Positions 34,246 to 44,642 are shown, numbered from the stretch's first letter. The stretch is DNA of 64,000 nucleotides from Siphonodentalium dalli (GCA_032622095.1 CP136063.1:15973814-16037813); one strand, 5' to 3'. The notes: a model not told the origin generated them from the letters alone. Numbers and translations: made by a program.

Positions 34246-35740
34246 ACACTGGTTGATTATAAAAGACCCACAGACTTAGACATTCCGGAACCTGAATCTG
34301 TCTGGTTAGAAATATGATTGCCTTCGAATAGGTTTCTGGTATTGTATTCCCCTCTCCAAAAGATGGGGGGTATACATATGCATCTAATCATGCATTGGGG
34401 GTATCAGATTTACTTGATATTTGGTATGCATGTTTGTTATCTGGAGGGTTTTCAAAAGAGGGTTCATTGACATTGTTCACTTTTTCAGTTCATGAGTCCT
34501 CTTTGTTTATCTGAACATGTTGGATTTCCATTCGTCCACTCATATATCTCAGCAATGGGTTAATGAATTCTGTTGAAATTTTGTTGGAGGGCTTTCACAA
34601 GGGTTCAGTTCTGTTGTTTGCATTTTCCGTTAAACAGTTATCCCTCTTCATTCATCAGAAATAGATTTTTTGTCCGTCAGCTCATATATATTTTTTAATT
34701 TGGTTTCTGTCCTGCCCATGTTTAACTTATTGTTTTGTTATTTTGTAATAGGGGCCAACTATGGATGCCTCATTTGCCCTTGTGATAATATATTTGGTGT
34801 GATCAGTGGGTTACTATGTTAATTGATATATATTAAATGAATCTAACGTGTCATTATACATATAAAGTATAAACGTAATTGCTGTGATCACTTTCTATAC
34901 CGCATTCACCACAAACCCATTATATTAACCCTTAAGCCCTGCACAAGCCAATTGTGTGACACCTCTTGAACTGTGCTACCTTCGGTGGCCATTTGAGGCA
35001 TTGGCAATATATATTGGTTGTGGCTGTATTGTCTTGGTAAATAAAGGTTTGTTGGTGACTGTATAATGAATATTAAGCAGCGCAGATGGCGTTCAAAATC
35101 AAACAATCCAAACTCAAATATCCATGGCCCACTTGCTGACCTCGTGTCATGGATTGTCTAGTCACAAAGTCTTAAATTACAGATTTGAAATATTACTCGC
35201 TTTCAATCTATTACATGAGTCAACTTTGGGCGACTGCAAAAGCAGTTTATAATTTATTCTGAGAACATTCAGTCAGGGATGAAATTGTACATGAAATGAG
35301 GGGGTCTGGTTGAATCAGAGCGGTATGATGGATCAATTTCACCCTCAAGCTACATGTACACTGTACTCACAATGTATTCCATTTAATGACATTTTTCTAA
35401 CGTGAAGGGTAGATAGGCTTGAGACACCACCGCAGATCACTTCACACCAAGTTCTCAGTATGTCTCACATTTTGTCAGTTCCCGAAATCTGTTGAAATAC
35501 ACAAAACCCAAATTTGTAAAATTTCTAAGTTTGTGATCCATATCTTCTTAACTGGTACCCATTATTCAGGATTCAGGGGGTATGGTTATCGGTGATACCC
35601 TCATTATTATAAAGTCTGCATGTGCATGGATTAGATTTGTTCATGTATTTGATATTCAGCAACACGTTTGGGCCTCAGCTTGAAGCAGCCATATAGTAAA
35701 AATTCAGGTATACTCTACTTCATGTTATTATCCCCCGCAG
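34246..35740. other. intergenic, nothing recognised
   Basis: About 1.5 kb of AT-rich sequence. No open frame with family features and no matching copy elsewhere in the window. Confidence 0.45.
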
Positions 35741-35747
35741 AACAAAC

Positions 35748-35918
35748 CTTAGCCCCAATGATATCGATCAGAGTTCTCCGGTCCTGGATATTACCCACTT
35801 CGGCCAAGTGTTGCGCAATTTTAGTTGCAGACTTTTCTCCAATACCCGGTATAAGTAGCAACTCATCGATAAACAAAAAGTTTATCTGAATTGCACTCTG
35901 ACTTGACATGTTATGCAT
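35748..35918 (-). CDS. helix-hairpin-helix exon
   Basis: The frame from ATG 35918 (MHNMSSQSAIQINFLFIDEL) contains LLIPGIGEKSATKIAQHLAE, a clear HhH motif (h.xxPGIGxxxAxxI), here at residues 21-40, a fold that binds DNA backbones. The frame stays open to AAG|GTTTGT at 35748, a plausible donor that ends the exon after exactly 57 codons. INF...DELL..PGIG openings occur at the start of several uncharacterised invertebrate proteins (from memory). I cannot see the following exons with confidence. It could equally be a transposon-borne exon. Confidence 0.5.
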
Positions 35919-35959
35919 GTTGTTTGTTCGCACGAGACCAAAATAAAAAATTAACAATC

Positions 35960-38079
35960 GATAATCTTATAGTTTGGCCGTATGCAAAACAAATTGCACT
36001 AGTGTTGAACAATATTGAAAGAGTTACGTAAAGGACAAGTTCGCACGGGACCAAAACCAAAATATTCCGGTCTAGCCTTATGCAAAACACATGGAAATAG
36101 AACTCTGGTTAATAATGAAAGACATAATATATGACACTATCCACATAAATACTACACAACAATATTCAGCTGAAATAAATTTTTATGTAGCACAGAAATT
36201 ATCGCGCACAGTCAAATCTATAGATTACGCGAATATGTCTGTCTAAAAAAAAATTAGACAAAGAGATAGACATGGAACCAAAGCTGTGCCACAATTGATG
36301 CCTATGACAGTTAGATTGAGTGCGATATCTAAGAATGAGACCATTCCATCATAGACCAAAGCCCTCAATGCATTATACTGACAATTAGAAATATAGGGGG
36401 AAATACAGAGTTAAAGTTAGCAAAATTATCGCAATAACTATTTTGATCGTGGTTGTACACTATCCCAATAGCTCACTAGGATTTACCAAGTTAATTATCT
36501 CTCACCGAGAAAGCGTCAAAATTTAATCTGAAAAATTATGTGTAAATCACAAACAAATCATCAGAACTGAAGTAAAGAATTGGGAGATATCGGGGGTCAT
36601 GATAGCCATTGGCCAGGTCCATCGCACATTGATGAAATACAAAAAAAAAACATGTAGAAAGCAAGCAATACGTAAGAAAATTGTGAACAGAGTCTCAAAC
36701 TTGACCGTTTCGATGAGGCAGCAATACCTGGCGAAACTGGTAAAAATCTGATATGAATTGAACTTGGCAGATGAGAAATCAAAATGCCCTTATCAAGTCA
36801 ATATGGGTATTGCAATAAGTCAGACAATATGTGCTACAGTGCGAGAAAAATGGCTGTTACATGTTGAATAAGGCGCCTACCCAAAAATCATGTAAAGTTA
36901 CAGTAAACTACGAACAAGAGAAGAAAGCTTTAATATCTAATTGTAATGGCGGGGAAAAACACAAAAACCATTTGCATCATACACAATCAAAATTAAATAC
37001 GAAGATCACAAGGGCCACGAATCAAATGAAAACTGTTTATTATTATCAAAAAATAAATTCAGCATACAGAATACAAAAATAATTGAACATTCAAATGACC
37101 TGGCTGGGAAGCCTACAAACTGAAAGTAGGTCAAAACACTGCTGAAAGCATACCCAGCAGAATGGTGCACCTGATGCACGGCTCGATATGCAAATATTTA
37201 TAGTGGCCATGCTGAAACGGAAAAGAGTATGGACTGATATTTGAATTCCTACAAATATCACAAAAAATGAAAATACGAAAGAGACGAAAATATAACAAAA
37301 CACAATACTTACTGACATCATCAATCTGATTTAAATGATCATCGGTATGCTTGGATGGGGCTGCTATGGGTGGTGCACTTGTTTTCACATTGATTTTGTG
37401 ACCTTTTATTTTATTTAAAAAAAAACTGTTTTGGACTGTTTTTGCAGAAACAACAATCACAATTACGGTCTGTATGAGCATGTACATATACCGGTATGAT
37501 TTTTGTTATTTCACATTATTAACAAGCGTTTACGTATCACTATCTTCATATTAAATTTGTTGCTGACAATTGTTTTGTTCGAGGTAGCCTTTACGAGTTT
37601 TTTGTCTCAAATAGAAGTTACACATATGATCTAATAACTATTCACTCATATTCAACGTTAAGGAAATTCCACAGACACACATATATATATACACACAATG
37701 AATTTATACACATTTCGAATGTATACACATTTGTTCTAAGAGTATAATTACAACTACGTTCACTCAAATGCTGCATTTGATTGGTCAAGGCCCTTAAATA
37801 CACTTGGTAGCAACAATCTCATTCAGCCGAAGGAAGTGTCGTTTCCCGCATCACTGGGTAGGTGATACTTTTAAAAGTTCGGAAACTAAGTCAAATATCC
37901 ATGGGGCGACTCTTCCCGGAATTTTATGTAGTCTACCAATCAAATCGCAAGAATTAACTTCCGTTTCTAGTGGTAACACAAGACGCCAACTCTCAGCGAA
38001 AAGGAATGTATTACATAACTATTCGACCATTAGTATTAGCGTTTATCCAGCTTTGTGCCAATACTTAAAAAAAACTTGT
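35960..38079. other. mostly non-coding; one possible exon at 37316-37435
   Basis: On the minus strand, TTGTTTCTGCAAAAACAG (acceptor-like) near 37437 precedes about 40 open codons (FFLNKIKGHKINVKTSAPPI and onward) that end at GATGTCA|GTAAGT near 37316, a strong donor. It lies upstream of the helix-hairpin-helix exon on the same strand and could belong to the same gene. Evidence is only splice-site-like words, so confidence is low. The rest shows no gene. Confidence 0.2.
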
Positions 38080-38370
38080 TTAAAGATGGATTATCTGTTT
38101 AAATAATTTTTTTTAAATAGTTGCGTGGGAATAAAATAATAGATATGAACGGAAGACCCCTGTCCGGAAAAGCTTCTATCAATTAATATTGATTTCATTT
38201 CGAATATTAAATCGGGACCGTTCATGTTACTATTTTTAGAACCGACCATTCGGATGATACCATATTGCGATATAGAGCACTGGGCTGTTCCTGCGGCTAC
38301 GCAATGAAAGTCAAATGTCACAGATTGGTTGTTTGTATTGTTTTGTACCACAGATATAAGCGCTAACGAT

Positions 38371-39324
38371 CAGGGGAGTAGCAAGCAAATTTTATTGGGG
38401 GGGGGGTATAACCATTCATCGCGAAGCGATGACCAGACCGCCGAAGGTGTCGGTGGGGGGGGGGGAGTCCGGGGGTACTTCTCCGAAAAAAATTCTGACA
38501 TTGGAAGCTTAAAGTGGCTCTCTGTTGGCTTCTGACCCATCTGACTTTGTTTTCCCACCCACTACATGATCATAGATTAGATCAACATTCTTATCATTTA
38601 TCAATTGTAATTTCATAAAAATGGTAGGCCGATTGAAAGTGTAATGAACAAATAGGTATATGGGAATTCATGTTGTGTTATTATCTAGTCATTAATGATG
38701 TTAAATTACTCCCATAACTGGGATCAGATATTAAGAAAGTAAATATGTCATAAACAACCATGAGAAAGTAGACTACATGGATACACACATCACCATGGGT
38801 ATTTGTGGGGTATTTATCGCGTGGGTATGAATAGTGTGGGTATGTATCGTGGGTATGTATAGTGGGTAGGTATCGTGGGGGTATGTATCCTGGGTATGTA
38901 TAGTGGGGTATGTATAGCGTGGTTACGTATAGTGGTGGTATGTATTGTGTGAGTATGTATAGTGTGGGTATGTGTAGTGTGGCTATGTATAGTGTGGGTA
39001 TGTATAATGTGGGTATTTATAGTGTGGGTATGTATAGTGTGGGTATGTATAGTGTGGCTATGTATAGTGTGGGTATGTATAATGTGGGTATGCATAGTAT
39101 GGGTATGTATAGTGTTGGTATGTATAGTATGTGTATGTATAGTGTGGGTATGTATCATGGAGATATGTATGGTGTGGGTATGTATCGTGGGGGTGTGCAT
39201 TGCCGCGATCGTCGGCGATACTTCATTAGTTTGCCAAATATTTTTACTAACCTTTGGAAAATATTGGGGGGGGGGGGGTAAATACCCCCCTTACCCCCCC
39301 CCCCCCCCGGTTCCTACGCTCCTG
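38371..39324. mobile_element. hAT-like nonautonomous element with 8-bp target duplication
   Basis: Inserted in MITE A8 with an exact 8-bp duplication, CTAACGAT (38363-38370 and 39325-39332). The ends are CAGGGGAGTAGC at the left and CAGGAGCGTAGG inverted at the right. Eight-base duplications and CAGG-type termini fit hAT. Inside are poly-G runs near both ends and a 15-bp minisatellite; there is no transposase. Confidence 0.85.
38810..39200. repeat. 15-bp minisatellite inside the hAT-like element
   Basis: Repeats of GTGTGGGTATGTATA, about 25 units, perfect in phase at 38950-39160 and looser before. The antisense frame reads His-Thr-Ile-His repeats and the sense frame Met-Tyr-Ser-Val repeats; both are by-products of a 15-bp (five-codon) period, not proteins. 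Confidence 0.9.
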
Positions 39325-39610
39325 CTAACGATTATAATTAACGTTTATTTGTGACAAAATTGTTAAATAAAATTTCTGGTCTCTGTTATCGGTAACCACT
39401 ATTGTTCGTTAGCTGAACAAACACACCTTTTTAGACCAGAAAATATTCGAAATAAAATTAATATTAATCGATAGAAGCATTTCCGGACAGGAGTCTTCGA
39501 TTCAAATCTAATATTTTATACCCCGGTAACTATATAATACATGTTTATAAAGAGATAATCCACCTTTAATCACCATCTAATATGCGGATTGTCGTAATTA
39601 TAAGCAGTCA

Positions 39611-39729
39611 ACGTCGTTTTCGATGCCTCTGTCGGCGTATAGAAGTGTCGGATGCCGAGCGAAATTATACAATATGTAATTCGGCATCTGACACTTCTAT
39701 TCGCCGACAGATGCATCGAAAACGACGTT
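39611..39729. repeat. perfect-arm inverted repeat, 49-bp arms
   Basis: The left arm ACGTCGTTTTCGATGCCTCT... (39611-39659) and right arm (39681-39729) are inverse with a few mismatches, around a 21-bp loop. It would form a long hairpin as DNA or RNA. It could be a foldback MITE or a small-RNA precursor. Confidence 0.8.
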
Positions 39730-39869
39730 CATTGAATAAGTAAAGCCATAAATAGGACCATATAGTTCAGATACCGTATATCTAGACAAATTTCCCGAAA
39801 GTAAATTTTGGACATGTTCCCGATATTCTGCCCGAAATATGACAAAAACAGCTCACAATAACCTGATTG

Positions 39870-40361
39870 AGGCTGATTCCCGTATGTCTCACCACAGAGC
39901 TCGACTGGGTAAAGGATTTCACGCATTATATTACAACAGTAACGCTAATATCCAGTGTGGATTCTCTTATGTCTCGCCAAGGTGGTCGAATGGGTGAAGG
40001 ATTTGTCCGCATATATCACAACGGTAAGGCTAATCTCCAGTGTGGGTTCTCCTGTGTCACCAAGCTGGTCAATTGAGTGAACGATTTCCCGCATATATCA
40101 CAACGGTAAGGCTAATCTCCGGAATGGATTATCTTATGTGTCACCAGGTTACTCGATGTACTAAATGATTTCCCGCATATATCACAACAGTAAGGCTTAT
40201 CTCCGGTGTGGGTTCTCTTATGTGTCACCAAGGTGGTCAATTGAGTGAATGATTTCCAGCATATATCACAACGGTAAGGCTAATCTCCAGTGTGGGTTCT
40301 CCTGTGTCACCAAGTTGGTCAATTGAGTGAACGATTTCCCGCATATATCACAACGGTAAGG
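39870..40361 (-). pseudogene. decayed 3' tail of zinc-finger locus 2, about 6 fingers
   Basis: Past the stop at 40362 the finger pattern continues on the minus strand ([50 protein letters not shown]). It is broken by in-frame TAG codons where linker Lys should be, and by 2-bp losses turning CACATAAGAG into CACAGGAG. The last units are homologous to the frame-shifted junction in locus 1. The ancestral protein therefore had at least 25 fingers. Confidence 0.75.
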
Positions 40362-42008
40362 CTAATCTCCGGTGTGGATTCTCTTATGTGTCACCAAGTT
40401 GCTCGATTTAATAAATGATTTCCCGCATATATCACAATGGTAAGGCTTATCTCCGGTGTGGGTTCTCTTATGTGTCACCAAGGTGGTCAATTGAGTGAAT
40501 GATTTCCCGCATATATCACAACGGTAAGGCTTATCTCCGGTGTGGATTCTGTTATGCACCACCAAACCACTCGATGTACTAAATGATTTCCCGCATATAT
40601 CACAATGGTAAGGCTTATCTCCGGTGTGGGTTCTCTTGTGTGTCACCAAGGTGGTCAATTGAGTGAATGATTTCCCGCATATATCACAACGGTGAGGCTT
40701 ATCTCCGGTGTGGATTCTCTTATGCATCACCAAGCCACTCGATGTACTAAATGATTTCCCGCATATATCACAATGGTAAGGCTTATCTCCCGTGTGTATT
40801 CTCTTATGTGTCACCAAGTTGCTCGAATCATTACACGATTTCCCGCATATATCACAATGGTAAGGCTTATCTCCCGTGTGTATTCTCTTATGTGTCACCA
40901 AGTTGCTCGAATCATTACACGATTTCCCGCATATATCACAACGGTAAGGCTTATCTCCGGTGTGGATTCTCTTATGCATCACCAAGCCACTCGATGTACT
41001 AAATGATTTCCCGCATATATCACAATGGTAAGGCTTATCTCCGGTGTGGGTTCTCTTGTGTGTCACCAAGGTGGTCAATTGAGTGAATGATTTCCCGCAT
41101 ATATCACAATGGTAAGGCTTATCTCCGGTGTGGGTTCTCTTATGTGTCACCAAGGTGGTCAATTGAGTGAACGATTTCCCGCATATATCACAATGGAAAG
41201 GCTTATCTCCGGTGTGGATTCTCTTATGCATCACCAAGCCACTCGATGTACTAAATGATTTCCCGCATATATCACAATGGTAAGGCTTATCTCCCGTGTG
41301 TATTCTCTTATGTGTCACCAAGTTGCTCGAATCATTACACGATTTCCCGCATATATCACAATGGTAAGGCTTATCTCCCGTGTGTATTCTCTTATGTGTC
41401 ACCAAGTTGCTCGAATCATTACACGATTTCCCGCATATATCACAATGGTAAGGCTTATCTCCGGTGTGGATTCTCTTATGTGTCACCAAGTTGCTCGAAT
41501 CATTACACGATTTCCCGCATATATCACAATGGTAAGGCGTATCTCCGGTGTGGATTCTCTTATGTGTCACCAAGTGGCTCGAATCATTAAATGATTTCCC
41601 GCATATATCACAACGGTGAGGCTTATCACCCGCGTGGATTCTCTTATGGGTCACCAAGTTGCTCGATCGATTAAATGATTTCTCGCAAATATCACAATGG
41701 TAAGGCGTATCTCCGGTGTGGATTCTCTTATGTGCCACCAAGTTGCTCGAATGATTAAATAATTTCTCGCAAATATCACAATGGTAAGGCTTATCTTCGG
41801 TGTGGGTTATCTTATGTGTCACCAAGTGGTTTGATTGAGTAAATGATTTCCCGCATATATCACAATGGTAAGGTTTATCTCCGGTATGGATTCTCTTATG
41901 TCTCATCAAGTTGCCCGATTGAGTGAACGTCTTCCCACATACACCACAATGGTGTAGTCTAGTTCCCGTTTGGGCGGTCTCGTGACCATTAACGTTAGCA
42001 TCTGCCAT
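40362..42008 (-). CDS. C2H2 zinc-finger protein, locus 2 (19 fingers)
   Basis: ATG 42008 opens a 548-residue frame: head MADANVNGHETAQTG, then nineteen tandem 28-residue C2H2 fingers to the end, almost all joined by HTGDKPY. Three helix types recur: NDSSNLVTH, STSSGLVMH and TQLTTLVTH, ordered as copied blocks in fingers 6-18, with near-identical DNA, so the array expanded recently. Five of the NDSSN fingers have Cys for the conserved core Phe (GKSC). The predicted role is a nuclear sequence-specific DNA-binding protein; there is no effector domain. The stop is a TAG at the Lys of a linker (HTGD-stop-PYRC), followed by more decayed fingers. The head and upstream block match locus 1. The coding exon is intronless. 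Confidence 0.85.
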   Translation of the reverse strand: MADANVNGHETAQTGTRLHHCGVCGKTFTQSGNLMRHKRIHTGDKPYHCDICGKSFTQSNHLVTHKITHTEDKPYHCDICEKLFNHSSNLVAHKRIHTGDTPYHCDICEKSFNRSSNLVTHKRIHAGDKPHRCDICGKSFNDSSHLVTHKRIHTGDTPYHCDICGKSCNDSSNLVTHKRIHTGDKPYHCDICGKSCNDSSNLVTHKRIHTGDKPYHCDICGKSCNDSSNLVTHKRIHTGDKPYHCDICGKSFSTSSGLVMHKRIHTGDKPFHCDICGKSFTQLTTLVTHKRTHTGDKPYHCDICGKSFTQLTTLVTHKRTHTGDKPYHCDICGKSFSTSSGLVMHKRIHTGDKPYRCDICGKSCNDSSNLVTHKRIHTGDKPYHCDICGKSCNDSSNLVTHKRIHTGDKPYHCDICGKSFSTSSGLVMHKRIHTGDKPHRCDICGKSFTQLTTLVTHKRTHTGDKPYHCDICGKSFSTSSGLVVHNRIHTGDKPYRCDICGKSFTQLTTLVTHKRTHTGDKPYHCDICGKSFIKSSNLVTHKRIHTGD

Positions 42009-42055
42009 TATGTAGACCCTGTTGAGTCACAATACATGATATACATCTTTAGAGC

Positions 42056-42336
42056 CACAGTTGTTGGAAACTTGTCAAAAAACCTGAAAAAAGATGTCAC
42101 CACCACTACTTATTAATATAATTGACAGTTTTCAATTGGTTATGGGTATTGACAATCGAATGAATTGAGAGATTCCCGACTTTGAATTAAGGCACGATCC
42201 CGAACTTCAATTTCAATTAATGCACGATCCCAAATTCACGAACAGGCTCACGAAGCACATCTCCCGACGAGAGTATTAATAAGTAGTGGTGGTGACATCT
42301 TTTTTCAGGTTTTTTGACAAGTTTCCAACAACTGTG
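42056..42336. mobile_element. hAT-like MITE with 60-bp TIRs
   Basis: 281 bp with nearly perfect inverted ends of about 62 bp starting CACAGTTGTTGGAAACTTG. An 8-bp duplication, TTTAGAGC (42048-42055 and 42337-42344), flanks it. An 8-bp target duplication fits hAT. It lies 50 bp upstream of the locus 2 start codon, i.e. in the 5' UTR or a 5' intron of the zinc-finger gene. Confidence 0.85.
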
Positions 42337-42365
42337 TTTAGAGCTTCCCTGGAGCTAGCCATAAT

Positions 42366-42715
42366 GTGGAATTGTCGAATACAGGCCTACCGGTATCAGT
42401 TGTGTATATCACGAAGCGGCAGCGGAAATTGAATCTAATTGTAAATAAAGTCCATCAACACAGTTAACTGTAAAAGTATATCATTCACAATAAGGAAGGA
42501 TCACAAATCGATCGATCGAATTTTAAGTAAACAAAATGGCGACGGAATGTTGATTTAACATGCGCCGAGTAATGTGGTTTTGTTTGGAAGAACCTTTGAT
42601 AAAACGATAGGCGAAAATACAGATCATGTGTGCGTAAATGAACAAGGCGGGTCGTTTATGGTGTCACAAACTTGGCAGTTGTACCGTCGTATAATTTTAC
42701 TAGATAACTTTTTTG
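42366..42715 (-). promoter_or_regulatory. 5' flank of zinc-finger locus 2
   Basis: Matches the locus 1 flank (27825-27892 plus 28516-28785) without that locus's 623-bp insert. Contains AAACAAAATGGCGACGG (YY1-like) at 42530-42546 and ACATGCGCCG (NRF1-like half-site) near 42559, in a locally CpG-richer stretch with GATCGATCGA. I infer a TATA-less promoter for the minus-strand gene, possibly bidirectional. Confidence 0.5.
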
Positions 42716-42723
42716 CACTAGCA

Positions 42724-44290
42724 TCGATTGTTTGTATTGTTTTGTTCCATAATTATAAGCTATAATGAGTATAATTAATATTTATTTGTGACCAAATTGT
42801 ACAATAATGAAAGTGTCAATGACACTGTAGCTCAACTTGGAAAGGGAATAATTTAATGTATTACAGTCAATGGAGCGATTAGGAATGTGGAAAGTTGAAT
42901 GTCTAATACTAGTTTATAGACATGAAGAGAAAAGTAAAATCCAAGATGGCTGCTGACGGCCATGTCTTCGGTCGAATGACCCCAAAATGATTGTATCCCA
43001 TCCACATGTCATCGTTAACATCCATGACAAATTTTATGACGATCAGACTAAAGTTACGACATGTAGCCCATGCTAAAGAATTTAGTCATACAAAGAGTAA
43101 AATCCAAGATGGCTGCTGGCGGCCATGTTTTTTGGACAGATGACCCCAAAATGACTCGTTCCCATCTACATGTCATTGTTAACATCCAGAATAAATTTTA
43201 TGATGATCAGACTAAAAGTACGACCTGTAGCCCGTGCTAAATGATTTAGTCATACAAAGAGTAAAATCCAAGATGGCTGCTGGCGGCCATGTTTTTCGGC
43301 CGAATGACCTCAAAATGACTCGTTCCAATCTACATATCATTGCTAACATCCATGACAAATTTTATGATGATCAGACTAAAGGTACGACCTGTAGCCTGTG
43401 CTAAAGAATTTAGTCATACAAAGAGTAAAATCCAAGATGGCTGCTGGCGGCCATGTTTTTTGGCCGAATGACCCCAAAATTACTCGTTCCCATCTAGATG
43501 TGAATATTAACATCCATGACAAATTTAATGATGATCAGACGAACAGTACGACCTGTGGCCTGTGCTAATGGATTAAATTTTGAAATCAAAGATGGCTGCT
43601 GGTGGCCATGTTTTTTGTCCGAATGACCCCAAAATGACTCGTTCCCATCTACATTCTAATTTCAACAGCCATTACAAATTTCATGATGATCAGACTAAAG
43701 GTACGACCTGTAGCCCGTGCTAAAGGATTTAGTCATACAAAGAGTAAAATCCAAGATGGCTGCTGGCGGCCATGTTTTTTGCCCGAATGACCCAATAAAG
43801 ACTCGTTCCCATCTACATGGCATTGTTAACATCCATGACAAATTTTATGATGATCTGACCAAAGGTACGACCTGTTGCCCGTGTCGAAGGATTTAGTCAT
43901 GCAAAGAGTAAAATCTAAGATGGCTGCCGGCGGCCATGTTTTTTGGCCAAATGACCCCAAAATTACAATAAGACGAACGGTACGGCCTGTAGCCCGTGCT
44001 AATGGATTGAATTTTGAAATCCAAGATGGCCACTGGCGGCCATGTTTTTTTTCCGAATGACCCCAAAATGACTCGTTCCCATCTACATGTCAATGTCAAC
44101 ATCCATGTCAAATTTCATAATAATCGGACCAAAGGTACGAACTGTAGCCCGTGCTAAAGGAAATTGTTGACGCATCACGCACACACGCACACACGGACGA
44201 CGGATACCAAGCCATGGCAATAGCTCAAACTTTACAAAGTAAAGTTGAGCTAAAAATGCTGGTCTCTATTAATAGTTATAACCGCTACAC
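42724..44290 (+). mobile_element. TTAA-MITE A9 remnant, split by pearl-like element
   Basis: 42724-42808 (TTTGTATTGTTTTGTTCCAT... to GTACAATAA) and 44257-44290 (ATGCTGGTCTCTATTAATAG) are consecutive internal pieces of the MITE family. Both termini are gone. The pearl-like element occupies the gap. Confidence 0.75.
42809..44256. mobile_element. pearl/HINE-like element with 164-bp tandem core
   Basis: Starts TGAAAGTGTCAATGACACTG (a small hairpin) then TAGCTCAACTT; ends AAGTTGAGCTA inverted. The core is eight tandem units of about 164 bp (starts near 42942, 43106, 43269, 43432, 43587, 43751, 43916, 44024; the seventh is short), each opening with CCAAGATGGCTGCTGGCGGC. A CACACGGACGACGGA-type microsatellite follows at 44175-44205. 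Short inverted ends, a core of about 160 bp and an ACGG-type microsatellite is the described plan of pearl/HINE (Helentron-related) elements of molluscs and other marine invertebrates. No coding capacity. Confidence 0.75.
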
Positions 44291-44363
44291 TTTAAAAATA
44301 ACAATCTGTTAAGGTACTTCAGAGTACCAAAACATGTGATAGAACCATACCGTTCCGTACTAC

Positions 44364-44527
44364 CATGCTTTGTGTACTATAAATGCTCGTAATACATACG
44401 AGCGTTTGGCACTATCAAAGAACCTAATGGGTTAACCAAGCTGATTGGATGTCGCGATCACGTGATCGCCACACCCAATCAGCTTGGGTCACCCATTAGG
44501 TACTAGTACAATGGAAATTGGGGGGAA
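44364..44527 (+). promoter_or_regulatory. promoter-like block with a long palindrome (copy 2)
   Basis: Near-identical to 1491-1655; the palindrome is at 44423-44500 with paired CCAAT sequences and a central CACGTG. Here it leads straight into ACATGGCGGCGTTCG, an exon start, so this copy shows the original arrangement of promoter and first exon. Confidence 0.5.
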
Positions 44528-44642
44528 CATGGCGGCGTTCGATGTGCATAATTATACATTTTTACAGGCAACAATATTGTGGACTTGTGGAACTGTTGTT
44601 GGTGATTGGAGGCAATCGGGTTGTCAGCATTTCCGAAACAAT
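44528..44642 (+). pseudogene. first-exon piece (MAAFDVHNY...), copy 1
   Basis: From ATG at 44529 the frame reads MAAFDVHNYTFLQATILW, then TCGTVVGDWRQSGCQHFRNN, until MITE A10 at 44643 takes over. About 39 native codons remain. It is a credible translation start (Kozak-like, ATGGCGGC) downstream of the palindrome block. No domain recognised. Confidence 0.5.

Larger units (their letters stand above)
38080..39569 (+). mobile_element. TTAA-MITE A8, split by a hAT-like element
   Basis: 38080-38370 and 39325-39569 together form one full family member with TTAA at both ends. The left part keeps the family sequence through CGCTAACGAT, the right part resumes at CTAACGATTATAATTAACG, and the 954 bp between belong to a later insertion. 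Confidence 0.95.

Noticed and set aside
38814-39354. His-Thr or Met-Tyr-Val repeat proteins
   Set aside because: A 15-bp repeat has no stops in several frames by periodicity alone.
40751-41594. Plus-strand repeated ORFs opposite the finger arrays
   Set aside because: Shadows of the 84-bp periodic C2H2 coding strand.
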